Below are positions 55,375 to 64,000 of a DNA stretch of 64,000 nt, one piece after another (within the stretch, counting starts at the first letter, position 1; each line of letters opens with the position of its first letter). Under the pieces are notes generated by a model, which was not told the origin of the DNA, ran no database searches, and was given only the letters and a program-made list of their open reading frames with translations. Both the position numbers and the translations under genes were made by a program. Source of the DNA: Lophius americanus (lineage: Eukaryota > Chordata > Actinopteri > Lophiiformes > Lophiidae); contig JBBDHG010000030.1 of the NCBI GenBank assembly GCA_037951165.1, positions 1,557,001-1,621,000 of the forward strand, read 5' to 3'.

Positions 55375-55500
55375 AGGGATCCTGATCCAGCCGATGATTC
55401 GGATCCCCACCAAATTCCGATAGATCGTTTCCTCGGGTCGTACGCAACCTTTTTAAAGTAATCCCTCTAACGGACAGACGACAGACGGACGCCCTCAGGT
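55375..55500 (+). repeat. Dispersed fish repeat fragment
   Basis: The order GATCCTGATCCAGC, CCCACCAAATTCCGATAGAT, TAATCCCTCTAACGGACAGA then CGACAGACGGAC is a familiar interspersed-repeat tail in fish. Confidence 0.45.
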
Positions 55501-57020
55501 AATAAATGAGATCAGATTTTATTTCACCACATGAACAACTTCCTGTCGGTCATTCGTGTTCCTCTGGCTTCCCTCTAGAGCAAACATCGGTGACACAAAA
55601 CTCGGCCAGAGGTCAGCGATCATTAAAAGCACTTGTGGTTCAAGATATTTAGTGGCCACGCCCACCAGCCGTGGTCACTTCCTGTTATAACATCTAGGTG
55701 TGCTTGGTATTGTGCTTTTACGTTACCAACAGATAGGGGCGGAACTTTCCAACCAGGCCCCATCCTCATTTCTTCAGTATTTAAGCAAAGCTTCAAGTAG
55801 CGTTCACAAACAATGCGTAACTTCATTTGCGTGAGTATCGGGGTACACCATCATCAACCAGGAAATATTGTCCCAACATGTCAAACCATGTTGTAGAATC
55901 TGTTTTGTTTTCAGAATAGGGGGCGGGGCTTATCTGATCATAAGCCGGCTGTGAGTGATTAAGAGGAAGATTGACGGCAGCTTTGGCGGGCGGACGTGAC
56001 GTGACCCGCGGAGCAGGAGGCCTGAGATGATTTGGGGCGTTTTCTACATGAACAGATTAGCGTGAGTAGATTAGAGTGAGTGAGCTGTTGATGAGACAAA
56101 CCCCGACACCGAATGAATGAACAAATTGAATATAATATAATCATATTGCTGCAAAGTCATTTTTGCATTCCCCCTAACGCCCATGTGACATCCACAGAAC
56201 CTCCACCCTGACGGGCTTTGGTGTCACCACGCCACGCGTAACTTTTGTGTCGCCCGAATTTCCCGCATGAAGATAAATGAATGTCTGCAGGTGTATTTAT
56301 CGTGTTTTATCCTCATCATCATCAGTGCATCCTGTCATAAGTTTGAACGGTTAGTCTCTTCTCCGTCTACGGGTGGAGATCGGCCGACTGTTTCTAATCC
56401 GTCCACGCCCCCATGCCTCTGTGCATCCTTCAGGGGGGCATTTAATTCAACCACATGGGGGGAAAGAGGAAGCTGTAATGATGTGGCCAGTAGAAAGCAG
56501 AGGTTAAGTTTTTTAATCACTTTTTTCTTCTTCCGTTACTGCAGACCTTTTTTTGCGTGTTTTGGTAGAATTATGGCGACACTGCCCCCTGATGGTTTTT
56601 TATGGCACTGCTCACTTATTTCCACTCTGTGTAAATCGCATTTTGGCACAGACGGGTCACTTCCTGTTTCCCCATCAAGACGCATATCATCATTTGGACT
56701 TTTTTCTTATCCATCACTTTACGTTTTGACCAGGTTGGACTTAAAACCACCTTCGTCGTTTTGAGAAATCACTTCATCATTTTCATTAGAAACGTTGCTA
56801 GCTTTCAGAAAATGTACATGAACAACAAAGTATCTGTTAATAGTGTTGAGCATGAAACAAGGTTTTACGGCTACGATGAAACGGAGCAGTACCTCCGGAA
56901 ACCTTTAGGGGGCCTTATTCAAGGAATACATGACAAAAGTATACGGACGCGATGCAGAAGTCTCCGCCGACACGCCGTAAAGTTTTCAGTGACGTCAGAT
57001 CCAGGTAGACGAAGTATTCA
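55501..57020. other. Unassigned intergenic sequence
   Basis: The 165-codon frame at 56267-56764 has no domain and no conserved pattern, and contains a T-rich low-complexity segment. I do not call it a gene. Confidence 0.45.
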
Positions 57021-57024
57021 GATT

Positions 57025-57205
57025 TATTACATCATTAAAAGTAATCTACTCTGCTCAAATACTCAACTGCAGGTCATGTAGCAAATGTAATGGAGTAGAA
57101 AAATAATGTAGCATCAATGGAAAAACTCAAGTAAAGTACAATAACCTCAAATGTGTACTCAACTCCAGTATTTGAGTAAACGTACGTAGTTACTATCCAC
57201 CACTG
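57025..57205 (-). repeat. Inverted partial copy of the 5700-6820 repeat
   Basis: On the minus strand: AGTAACTACGTACGTTTACT, then GTACTTTACTTGAGTTTTTC and TTTCTACTCCATTACATTTG. Confidence 0.65.
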
Positions 57206-57684
57206 GTCTGATCTACTGGTTTGACGTTTCGCTGCCTTCTAGCTGCATCATCACCTCCTCCACTACTGTCGCCACTTTTGTTGATGTGAAACTTCCGCTC
57301 TTCGCCGACATCTTGTGGTTAAACCAGATCAAAGTGAAGAAACGTATGAGAAGAAGGCGGGCGCTGATGGATGCACCACAGAAAGAAAAATAAAACGTTC
57401 TCGTACGCAGACGGAGGATAAATGCGACTTTATGTCTGGCAGCAATAATTATTCTTGACTTTTCCTTCCGTGGCGACCGTTATCTTCCCAAAAAGACAAA
57501 ACAACAACAACAACAATGACCTCCTGATCAGAACACGGATACAAACAAACAATCCTCAAAGAAACGACACAGAACATCATTGGTTCTGTTTTCATCGTCC
57601 TGTATGCAGTGCAATAAAATCATTCATCAATAAATAAAGTCCGTGTGCTGCCTGCTCCTCAGGTCCATCTGCCGCCGCCGCCGC

Positions 57685-57933
57685 CTACATGAGGGTGCAG
57701 CTCTTGGCGCGGTCCTTTCTGACGGGGGGCGGGTGCTCGTGAATCTCAGTCTGGGGCGGCTGCTGAGAGACCCGCTTGAGGCGTGATGTGGCTCGTTTGT
57801 GCTGAGGCTGATGGATGTGGGACATTGACGACAGGGTGGTGATGTGGAAAACGTCGCGGACGCTGTTCTCTGAAAACTTAGAGGTGCACTCGGCGTACGC
57901 CACGGCGCCCATCTGCCTCGCCAGGTTAGAGCC
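57685..57933 (-). CDS. rnd2: rnd2 last coding exon
   Basis: Starts GSNLARQMGAVAYAECTSKF after TCCGCAG and ends KDRAKSCTLM plus stop. The C-terminal extension is rich in basic residues, as expected for a prenylated Rho protein. A candidate poly(A) signal on this strand is at 57023-57028, inside a repeat. Confidence 0.95.
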   Translation of the reverse strand, partial: GSNLARQMGAVAYAECTSKFSENSVRDVFHITTLSSMSHIHQPQHKRATSRLKRVSQQPPQTEIHEHPPPVRKDRAKSCTLM

Positions 57934-60347
57934 CTGCGGATGGAAATATACAGAAAAACGGGTCAGGAGAACCTGATGGACTTCTAAACAGAATATAGAT
58001 GCATTCTGAGCATATGTATACTGAGAACCTTCAAGTGGAAACAGGTTTCAGGTCACATGACTATTTATTACTTTAATTTCATAACATGTTAAACGCTAAC
58101 GTGTTAAACGTGTGAAATAAAATTCCAATTCCTATGTGATGTCACTCTCTGACATAACTGTGGCGTAACCTCGACCCACTCTTCCTCTTTATGAGCATGA
58201 ACTTATCTCCTCAGGTTCAACCACATCATCTGAAGGAGGTTCAGGTCCAGACTTTCACCAGGGGTCATTCAAAGGTGGACTTAATCTTCTGCTGTGGATG
58301 TCATCACCTCATTCTCCTTCAGAATCTTCTGCTAGAGAGCAGAATTCATGTTTCCCTCAGTGTTGGCGAGTCATTCTGGTCCTGGAGAATGACTCGCCTG
58401 ATGGATTTCAAGAAGGCCAGAAGGAGTTTCATCGTGTCTTTGTGGATTTAGATGAAGGGTACGACAGTGAGGCAAAGGAGGAAGTCTGGAGTGACAGAGA
58501 AGTACGTTGGAATGCTACAGGATATGTATAAAAGCAGCAGGACAGTAGTGATGTGTGCACTAGGAGTGGGGGAGGGGTGGGACTGCACCAAGGATCGGCT
58601 GTGAGACCCTTCTTGTTTGCTATGGTGATGGACAGACTGACAGATGAGGTCAGACAAGAGTCTCCTTGAACTACCATGTTTGTGGATGACATTGTGATCT
58701 GGAGTGAGAGCAGGTGGAAGTAAAACCTGGAGAAGTGGAGTTATGTGCTTGAGAGAAAAGGAACGAAGTGCAAGTACAGGCAGGTGGAGTGTGGGTTGAG
58801 AGGAGTGTCAGGAGTTATCTGTGACAAAAGAGTAGCAGCAGGAGTGAAGGGAAGGGTTGACAACCGGTATCTCTAAAGCCGCCGCTCTAAAGACGGTGGC
58901 TCTGAGCAAAAGGAAGCAGGCAATCCGAAGATGTACAGATTTTCTTTTGGAGCGACAAGGAAGGACAGGATTAGAAACAAGATCATCACAGGGACGGCCT
59001 AGAGGTCTTTGAGACAAAGTCAGAGAGGCCAGAGAGAGATGGTTTAGACATGTGAAAAAGGGGGATAGTAGAAGGGAGCTGCCTAGCAGGGCAAAAAGTG
59101 GAAGACCAAAGAGGAGGTTTCAGGGTGTGGTGAGAGAGGACATGCAGTTGGTTGGTGCAACAGAGGAAGATGCAGAGGACAGATAAGATGAAACAGATGA
59201 TCATCTGTGGTGACCCCTAAAAGGAGCAGCCCGAGGACAAAAAAATTCAACTCTCCCATGATATCTTTGGAATAGTGGAGGCATGAACTCTGACCTTTAC
59301 TGAGGTGAGAGGGGTCTGCGGCTCTTCTGATGTTTTCTTTGGATCTTCTGTGACTCCCTGAGTGAACGTTCATTGTGCTCTTGAGGAATTTTGGAAGTTG
59401 TTCCACTTCTGTAGAGGTTGACTATTGTCCCAGGTCTTCTCCATGTGTAGATAATGTGTCTCCCTGTAGAACCGTGGAGACCCGGAACCTTAGAAACATC
59501 TGTGGAACCCTTCCCAGACTGATGGATATCAATCACCTTCTGGAATTTCTGTTGATTTTGGCACGCTGTGCAACCGGTGGAACCTGGGAGCCCACTTCCC
59601 GTGTCTGAAGTTGGTCTACTGAATGGATGATGTGATATGAAATGATCGGGTCTGTGCGGGTCTGGTCCAGCTTGAACCAGTACGTATTATTTAAGATTCA
59701 GGTTCTGAGGGGGCGGAGCCCCTTTAACAGCACTGAAGCCGATAGCATCGATTGGATTCTGTTCTAAGGACGACATCCTGCTGAGATGTTTCCTCACCTG
59801 TTCATGCGTGACTGGAATGAGTCTGTGCTCGGCAAGTTCTTTCATGATACTCAGGTCCGTCCTCAGGTCCAACTTACAGCCAACCAGAACCACTTTGGCC
59901 TTTGGACAGAGCTCCTGTGTCTCCCCTTGCCACTGTCAACGGAAGGGACACAAGTGCTAATGTTATATGAAATAAAAGCTGACAGGCTAACTTAAGCTCT
60001 GTTAGCTGACATCAACCAGCTTTAGCAATGATAGCTGACATTCGCTAACTTTAGCCATGACAGCTGACATTAGCTAACATTAGCTACGATTGCTGACGTG
60101 AGCCAGCTTTGGCAATGATAGGTTACATTAGCTAACTATAGCTATAAAAGCACACATTTGCTAACTTTTGCTATAATAGCTGACATTAGCCAACTTTAGC
60201 TATCATAGCTAATATTAGCCAGCTTTAGCTAACTGACCTTTTTCAGCACGCTGTCCAGTGTTTCTGGACGGCTGATGTCAAAGCAGATAAGAACGGCGTC
60301 GGCGTCGGGGTACGCTAATGGCCTCACGTTGTCGTAGTAGGCTGAAC
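57685..60347 (-). CDS. rnd2: Rho-related GTP-binding protein RhoN/Rnd2, 3' part (partial)
   Basis: Three exons on the minus strand: 60347-60238 (110 nt, enters in phase 1), 59932-59798 (135 nt) and 57933-57685 (249 nt with stop). They give about 163 residues of a family 227 residues long, so roughly 64 N-terminal residues (P-loop and switch I, up to WDTSG) are missing and must lie to the right of 60347 or past the window. Visible features are the post-switch II block SAYYDNVRPLAYPDADAVLI, VGCKLDLRTD (nucleotide-base-binding region) and the C-terminal CAAX-type box CTLM. Rnd proteins bind GTP constitutively and restrain RhoA signalling; Rnd2 acts in neurons. KVVLVGCKLD, the ending DRAKSCTLM and the position beside brca1 favour rnd2 over rnd1 or rnd3. 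Its 3' end faces brca1. Confidence 0.92.
57934..58424. other. rnd2 intron, unassigned part
   Basis: Intronic sequence with no further feature recognised. Confidence 0.45.
58425..59240 (+). mobile_element. Non-LTR retrotransposon RT fragment inside an rnd2 intron
   Basis: The plus strand keeps pieces of a reverse transcriptase: FVDLDEGYDSEA (palm motif A), GVGLHQGSAVRPFLFAMVMD (motif B), FVDDIVIWSESR (the YADD box), then GVICDKR, ending RWFRHVKK and KRRFQGVVREDMQLVGATEE. Frameshifts, stops and internal deletions make it dead. It lies opposite to rnd2 transcription. Same family as 1020-1560 and 10640-11000; probably of the RTE-like or L2-like kind. Confidence 0.85.
59241..59605 (-). mobile_element. 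Tc1-like transposase N-terminal pseudogene
   Basis: The minus strand reads KFQKVIDIHQSGKGSTDVSK, GSTGRHIIYTWRRPGTIVNL then YRSGTTSKIP: the paired helix-turn-helix DNA-binding part of a Tc1 transposase. The frame breaks soon after and the catalytic part is gone. It lies within an rnd2 intron, directly against the LINE fragment. Confidence 0.8.
59798..59932 (-). CDS. rnd2: rnd2 exon (nucleotide-binding region)
   Basis: 135 nt, phase 0 to 0. It encodes WQGETQELCPKAKVVLVGCK then LDLRTDLSIMKELAEHRLIP and VTHEQ. Donor GTGAGG. Confidence 0.95.
59955..60235. repeat. AGCTAA-type degenerate repeat, tract 4 (rnd2 intron)
   Basis: Words GATAGCTGACATTCGCTAAC, GACATTAGCTAACATTAGC and ATCATAGCTAATATTAGCC fill the intron right up to the rnd2 exon at 60238. 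Confidence 0.8.
60238..60347 (-). CDS. rnd2: rnd2 exon (switch II region)
   Basis: Acceptor TGCCTACAG before 60347 on the minus strand, donor GTCAGT. It encodes SAYYDNVRPLAYPDADAVLI then CFDISRPETLDSVLKK. Confidence 0.93.
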
Positions 60348-60904
60348 CTGTAGGCAACAAGCAGTGAGTCATCACAAAGCGCGGCCTGTAGTGTGGCTAA
60401 AATTACCCAGCATGCAATTGACAAGTATGTCATGGTAAGGTCACACAGAGTCAGAAAACTAATCAACAACAAGCTAATGTCCAATCGGTGATGACATTAG
60501 TGGTTTGACTCTTGAGTAAACAACAAAGACACGTCTGGGGTGTTATATTAAAACAACACGTGGTTCACACGTGTCCCTGTGGTCCAAAATGTCAAACTAA
60601 AGGTCTCATGCGTTTTCCCCTGTCGTCTGTCTGACAGCTTCTCGCTCCCGATTCTCACGCCTCTGTCCATCAACACACACAATCTTTCACTCTGTCTTTA
60701 GTGTTGAATCGCCGCTCTAGCTGCAAATCATCTTTACACAAAATAACCATAATTCATTGACGAAAGCCGCCAAAGGTCCTCATCAGCTTCAGCCTGTCAG
60801 ACGACAGCAGGGGGAAAAATCTCCTAAATGTTCAGACACGCAGGAGTGAAATGTGAAAAGTCTGATTTAGTACCAGAATTAAATTAATGTAAACAAATTT
60901 TTTT
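60348..60904. other. Presumed rnd2 intron, nothing further seen
   Basis: No exon or repeat recognised. Confidence 0.4.
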
Positions 60905-61575
60905 GGTCTGGTATAGTCTGGTTTGGTCTGGTGTAGTCTGGACTGGTCTGGACCGGTGTGGTATAGTCTGATCTGGTTTGTTCTGGTTTGGTCTGGTCTG
61001 GTTTGTTCTGGTATAGTCTGGTTTGGTCTGGTTTGGTCTAGTATAGTCTGGTCTGGTTTGTTCTGGTATAGTCTGGTTTGGTCTGGTGTAGTCTGGACTG
61101 GTCTGGTCCAGTTTGGTCTGGCCTGGTATAGTCTGGTCTGGTCCAGTTTGGTCTGGTATAGTCTGGTCTTGTTTGTTCTGGTATAGTCTGGTTTGGTCTG
61201 GTCTGGTTTGGTCTGGTATAGTCTGGTCTGGTTTGTTCTGGTATAATCTGATTTGGTCTGGTATAGTTTGGTCTGGTATAGTCTGGTCTTGTTTGTTCTG
61301 GTGTGGTCTGGTTTGGTCTGGTCTGGTTTGGTCTGGTATAGTCTGGTCTGGTTTGTTCTGGTATAATCTGATTTGGTCTGGTATAGTTTGGTCTGGTATA
61401 GTCTGGTCTGGTCCAGTTTGGTGTAGTCTGGACTGGTCTGGTATAGTCTGGTCTGGTCCAGTTTGGTCTGGTATAGTCTGGTCTGGTTTGGTCTGGTATA
61501 GTCTGGTCTGGTATAGCCTGGTCCGGTCTGGTCTGGTATAGCCTGGTCCGGTCTGGTCTGGTATAGCCTGGTCTG
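60905..61575. repeat. GGTCTGGTATAGTCT minisatellite
   Basis: About 670 bp of 5-bp words (GGTCT, GGTTT, GGTAT, AGTCT) with longer mosaic units such as GGTATAGTCTGGTCTGGTTT. The T/G strand bias is extreme on the plus strand. Tandem frames on both strands (VWSGLVWY- or DQTIP-type) are artefacts. Confidence 0.95.
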
Positions 61576-61639
61576 GTCTTGGTCGTCGGGATGCTGGGGA
61601 AGAGGCCCTGTAGAGCTGCTGAGTCAGCATAAAGCTCTA

Positions 61640-63490
61640 CAAGCTGCAGTTCTGCAGACTGGAGTTTTCAGGTGAACCCCTGCTGACTCATGAAAAACAA
61701 AAGATGTATAATTAGCTCAAGCTAAAAGTCCTTACAGAGAAACAATAGAATTACATTATTTATTTATCTATCTGTCTTCCGTTAGAGGAATATAGATGTT
61801 TAATTAGTCTAATTTGACTGATTCATCTAATTGATTCTCTGACACTCAGAGCGCCACTGGTAATTTATCAAGATATTAGGAAAACTGAATATATGTTTGA
61901 TTATTTGATGTCAACCATAATATAGTTATTCATTCCCCTTAAAAACAAATTAAGAGGAGGCTCATCATGGGCTTTATACTTTATTTTGTTATATGTGTTA
62001 ATAATGTAAAATAAAAATAATGTTTGACCGTTCTTCACCAGAACTTTTAAAATTAGATATAAATATCAGTTAGAGACGATATCATTGTAATCTAATAGGA
62101 TCCTTTTATAAATATCTTTGCTGTTATGGAAGCCTTATGAATTCAGCTAAAGTAAATAATCTTCATTTATTATTATTAATTCATTTATTATTATAATTAA
62201 AATTATTATAATTTAAATTTAAGGGTATGTCTGTGAATGGAATATAATATTCACCTCACGGTTATTATAAGGGTTAATCAGCCTTACTAACATTACGAAT
62301 CACGTTTTTAACGTTAGCATAGCATGAGTCCTTTATATCTCCAGAGGGGGCGGGGCCTCTTCCATGCCTTCCATTCTTTGCTCTAGAGAGGACTTTCACT
62401 TTTATAGGTTGAAGTGGCAGGAAGACAATGAAGAAATAATTTGCCACTACAAACCAACAAAGAAGAAAAAGATGGATACATGGATACGTGCTGGATAACT
62501 GTTCTGGGTTTTGAAAAGTTAGTGCATTTTGAGAACCAAGAGAGGGGAGGAAGGTTCCCCGCCATGACCACACGCATGGAACAAATAGTTATATTGGTGA
62601 TATTTATTCCATCTAAGCTTTGACCTTTGGTTTTACAGAGTAAATGACTTAATATTATTACTAAATATATTGAGTCTCTTTTTCTCATCATAAAATTTGA
62701 CTGAAGCTTTTTATAATACGACCCAGTTGCAGGTTGTATATACAAACCAGTAAGGGCCTGTGACGGAGCCCTGTGGGACACCAAATGTCAAAGGACCCAC
62801 GGAGGAGAGAGCATTCGGTACCAGTTGCCACAGCAGACTTTCAGAGGTTTTCTGGAGTCCAGGACTCGGCGGGTCAGAACTTTTTCCTTTATTCTCTCCG
62901 CTCCTCTGTGTTAACAGCGATCCTGGTTCTGAGGATTCAGTCTATAACTGAATTGTATTTCTTTATAAAAAATCACATCAGTACCGTTTATGGTTCTGAT
63001 GGACTGGACCACATCTCACGGGTCCATCAAACCCTCTGATGTTCAGCCCTGCAGCTAATGTGGATTGATCTGCGACCCCTTTGACCTTCTGAGGGACCTG
63101 CAGTGTGACTCCTACCTCAAGGGAGACCACTACCATCCCCCCGTGATCCGACACCGCTCAGTCTGAGATCGATGCAAACATGGGCTTTTCTCCACACGAC
63201 CGTATTTATCTGGGTGGGCGGGGCTTACAAAGAGCCGACGGACATCGTCGAGCTGGGTTTGATGGATTGACGGATGCAGCAGGTCTTCAGAGAGAGAGAG
63301 AGAGAACGCTGTGGGCCATGTTGGATCAGCAAGTGGCAGAACAGGTTGTTCTTCTCGACTCGTCAGGCCCTCCAGCAAGACGCCTGCTCCTAAACACATG
63401 CCACCCTGCAGGTCGAGCCAGTTGTTTCAGCTCTTACCTCAGACCTTCACCTGAGGCTGCATGATGCGGAGGTTCCGGTCTCTGCCGTCA
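61640..63490. other. Presumed rnd2 intron or upstream sequence
   Basis: AT-rich at 61720-62260. At 62757-62795 GACGGAGCCCTGTGGGACAC recurs in altered form at 6188-6210 (GATGGAGCCCTGAGGGACGC), suggesting a shared dispersed element. No rnd2 exon for the P-loop or switch I was found. Confidence 0.4.
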
Positions 63491-63499
63491 GCAGCAGAC

Positions 63500-63630
63500 G
63501 GAGGTTTAGAAGGAGGTTTAGAAGGAGGTTTAGAAGGAGGTTTAGAAGGAGGGTTAGAAGGAGGTTTAGACGGAGGTTTAGACGGAGGTTTAGAAGGAGG
63601 GTTAGAAGGAGGTTTAGAAGGAGGGTTAAG
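63500..63630. repeat. 12-bp minisatellite GGAGGTTTAGAA
   Basis: About 11 units with TTT/GTT and AAG/ACG variants. The poly (GGLE) frame on the plus strand is an artefact of the multiple-of-three period. Confidence 0.95.
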
Positions 63631-64000
63631 AATGTCGGAGCCAAGTATCTCTGCGTTCTGAAGAAAGCTGCTAACTATTCAGCGTCACTAATCAACATGG
63701 GGCTGCCCTCAAAATGTAAATGATGTTGTGAATGCAGACGTAGAGGAGAAGCAGAGACCGTCAGACCTGCAGAACCTGGTTTCAGCAGAGGAAAACGGAC
63801 CATCTGAGAAACAAGAAACTAACCCACTGATTAATTATTGGATTTAAATGTGTATCTAAAAGGAGTCGACTCCATTTCCACACAAACGCTCAATTCCTTC
63901 TTCTTGAAAACAGGCCGTGTGGAACTGTAAGAGGAGAACTCAGATCACCGAGAAGATTCAATGTGAGCTGGTGGAGCGAGCAGAACCTGCAGCAGGTGGT
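63631..64000. other. Right-edge sequence, no gene seen
   Basis: No recognisable exon or repeat. Confidence 0.4.

Noticed and set aside
56267..56764. 165-codon plus-strand frame
   Set aside because: Low-complexity phenylalanine run from a T tract and no family pattern; chance frame.
60884..61630. 248-codon minus-strand frame rich in DQTIP
   Set aside because: It is the complement of the GGTCT minisatellite.
1..64000. tRNA, rRNA and snRNA genes
   Set aside because: I looked for cloverleaf box words and rRNA-like blocks and recognised none, but this was by eye and a covariance search could still find one.

Overview
The window is vertebrate nuclear DNA and most likely comes from a ray-finned (percomorph-like) fish. 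Protein-coding sequence is broken by GT-AG introns, intergenic DNA is AT-rich, and fish-type transposon remnants (Tc1-like elements, non-LTR retrotransposon 3' ends) and tandem repeats are abundant. Three conserved genes can be supported; the rest is intergenic or intronic.

Layout: 1-20.2 kb holds no gene I can defend. It contains a higher-order minisatellite (0.5-0.8 kb), inverted LINE fragments, a long copy of a dispersed fish repeat (5.7-6.8 kb), microsatellites, a degenerate phased repeat (13.8-15.1 kb) and a 0.9 kb GAT array (18.2-19.1 kb). At 20.2-21.0 kb on the minus strand is phospho1, an intact HAD-family phosphatase in one coding exon. Between 21 and 28.9 kb lie Tc1-like fossils, a 1.5 kb array of a 30-bp unit (23.7-25.2 kb) and a CpG-rich patch (25.6-26.0 kb) that could be a promoter.

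From 28.9 to 50.2 kb on the plus strand is a complete brca1. Twenty coding exons assemble in one frame to 1286 codons plus stop, with RING, coiled-coil and tandem BRCT regions. The upstream segment has CRE, ETS and E2F-like motifs and a probable noncoding first exon. Introns hold a 1.1 kb 23-bp minisatellite, AGCTAA-type repeats, LINE tails and long pyrimidine tracts. From 57.7 kb to the right edge, on the minus strand, is the 3' part of rnd2 (last three coding exons); its first exons lie beyond the window or were not found. brca1 and rnd2 converge tail to tail.

How the genes relate: brca1 next to rnd2, with phospho1 nearby, matches the vertebrate arrangement known from human 17q21, so the block looks like conserved synteny rather than a functional cluster. 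Brca1 acts in homologous recombination and ubiquitin ligation, Rnd2 in actin control and neurite or neuron migration, and Phospho1 in skeletal mineralisation. I found no evidence for a new multi-gene system. The most interesting leads are regulatory or structural: the CRE/ETS/E2F promoter, a predicted 83-codon overlapping upstream reading frame in brca1, a possible 48-nt optional exon, and related AGCTAA repeat tracts in introns of brca1 and rnd2.
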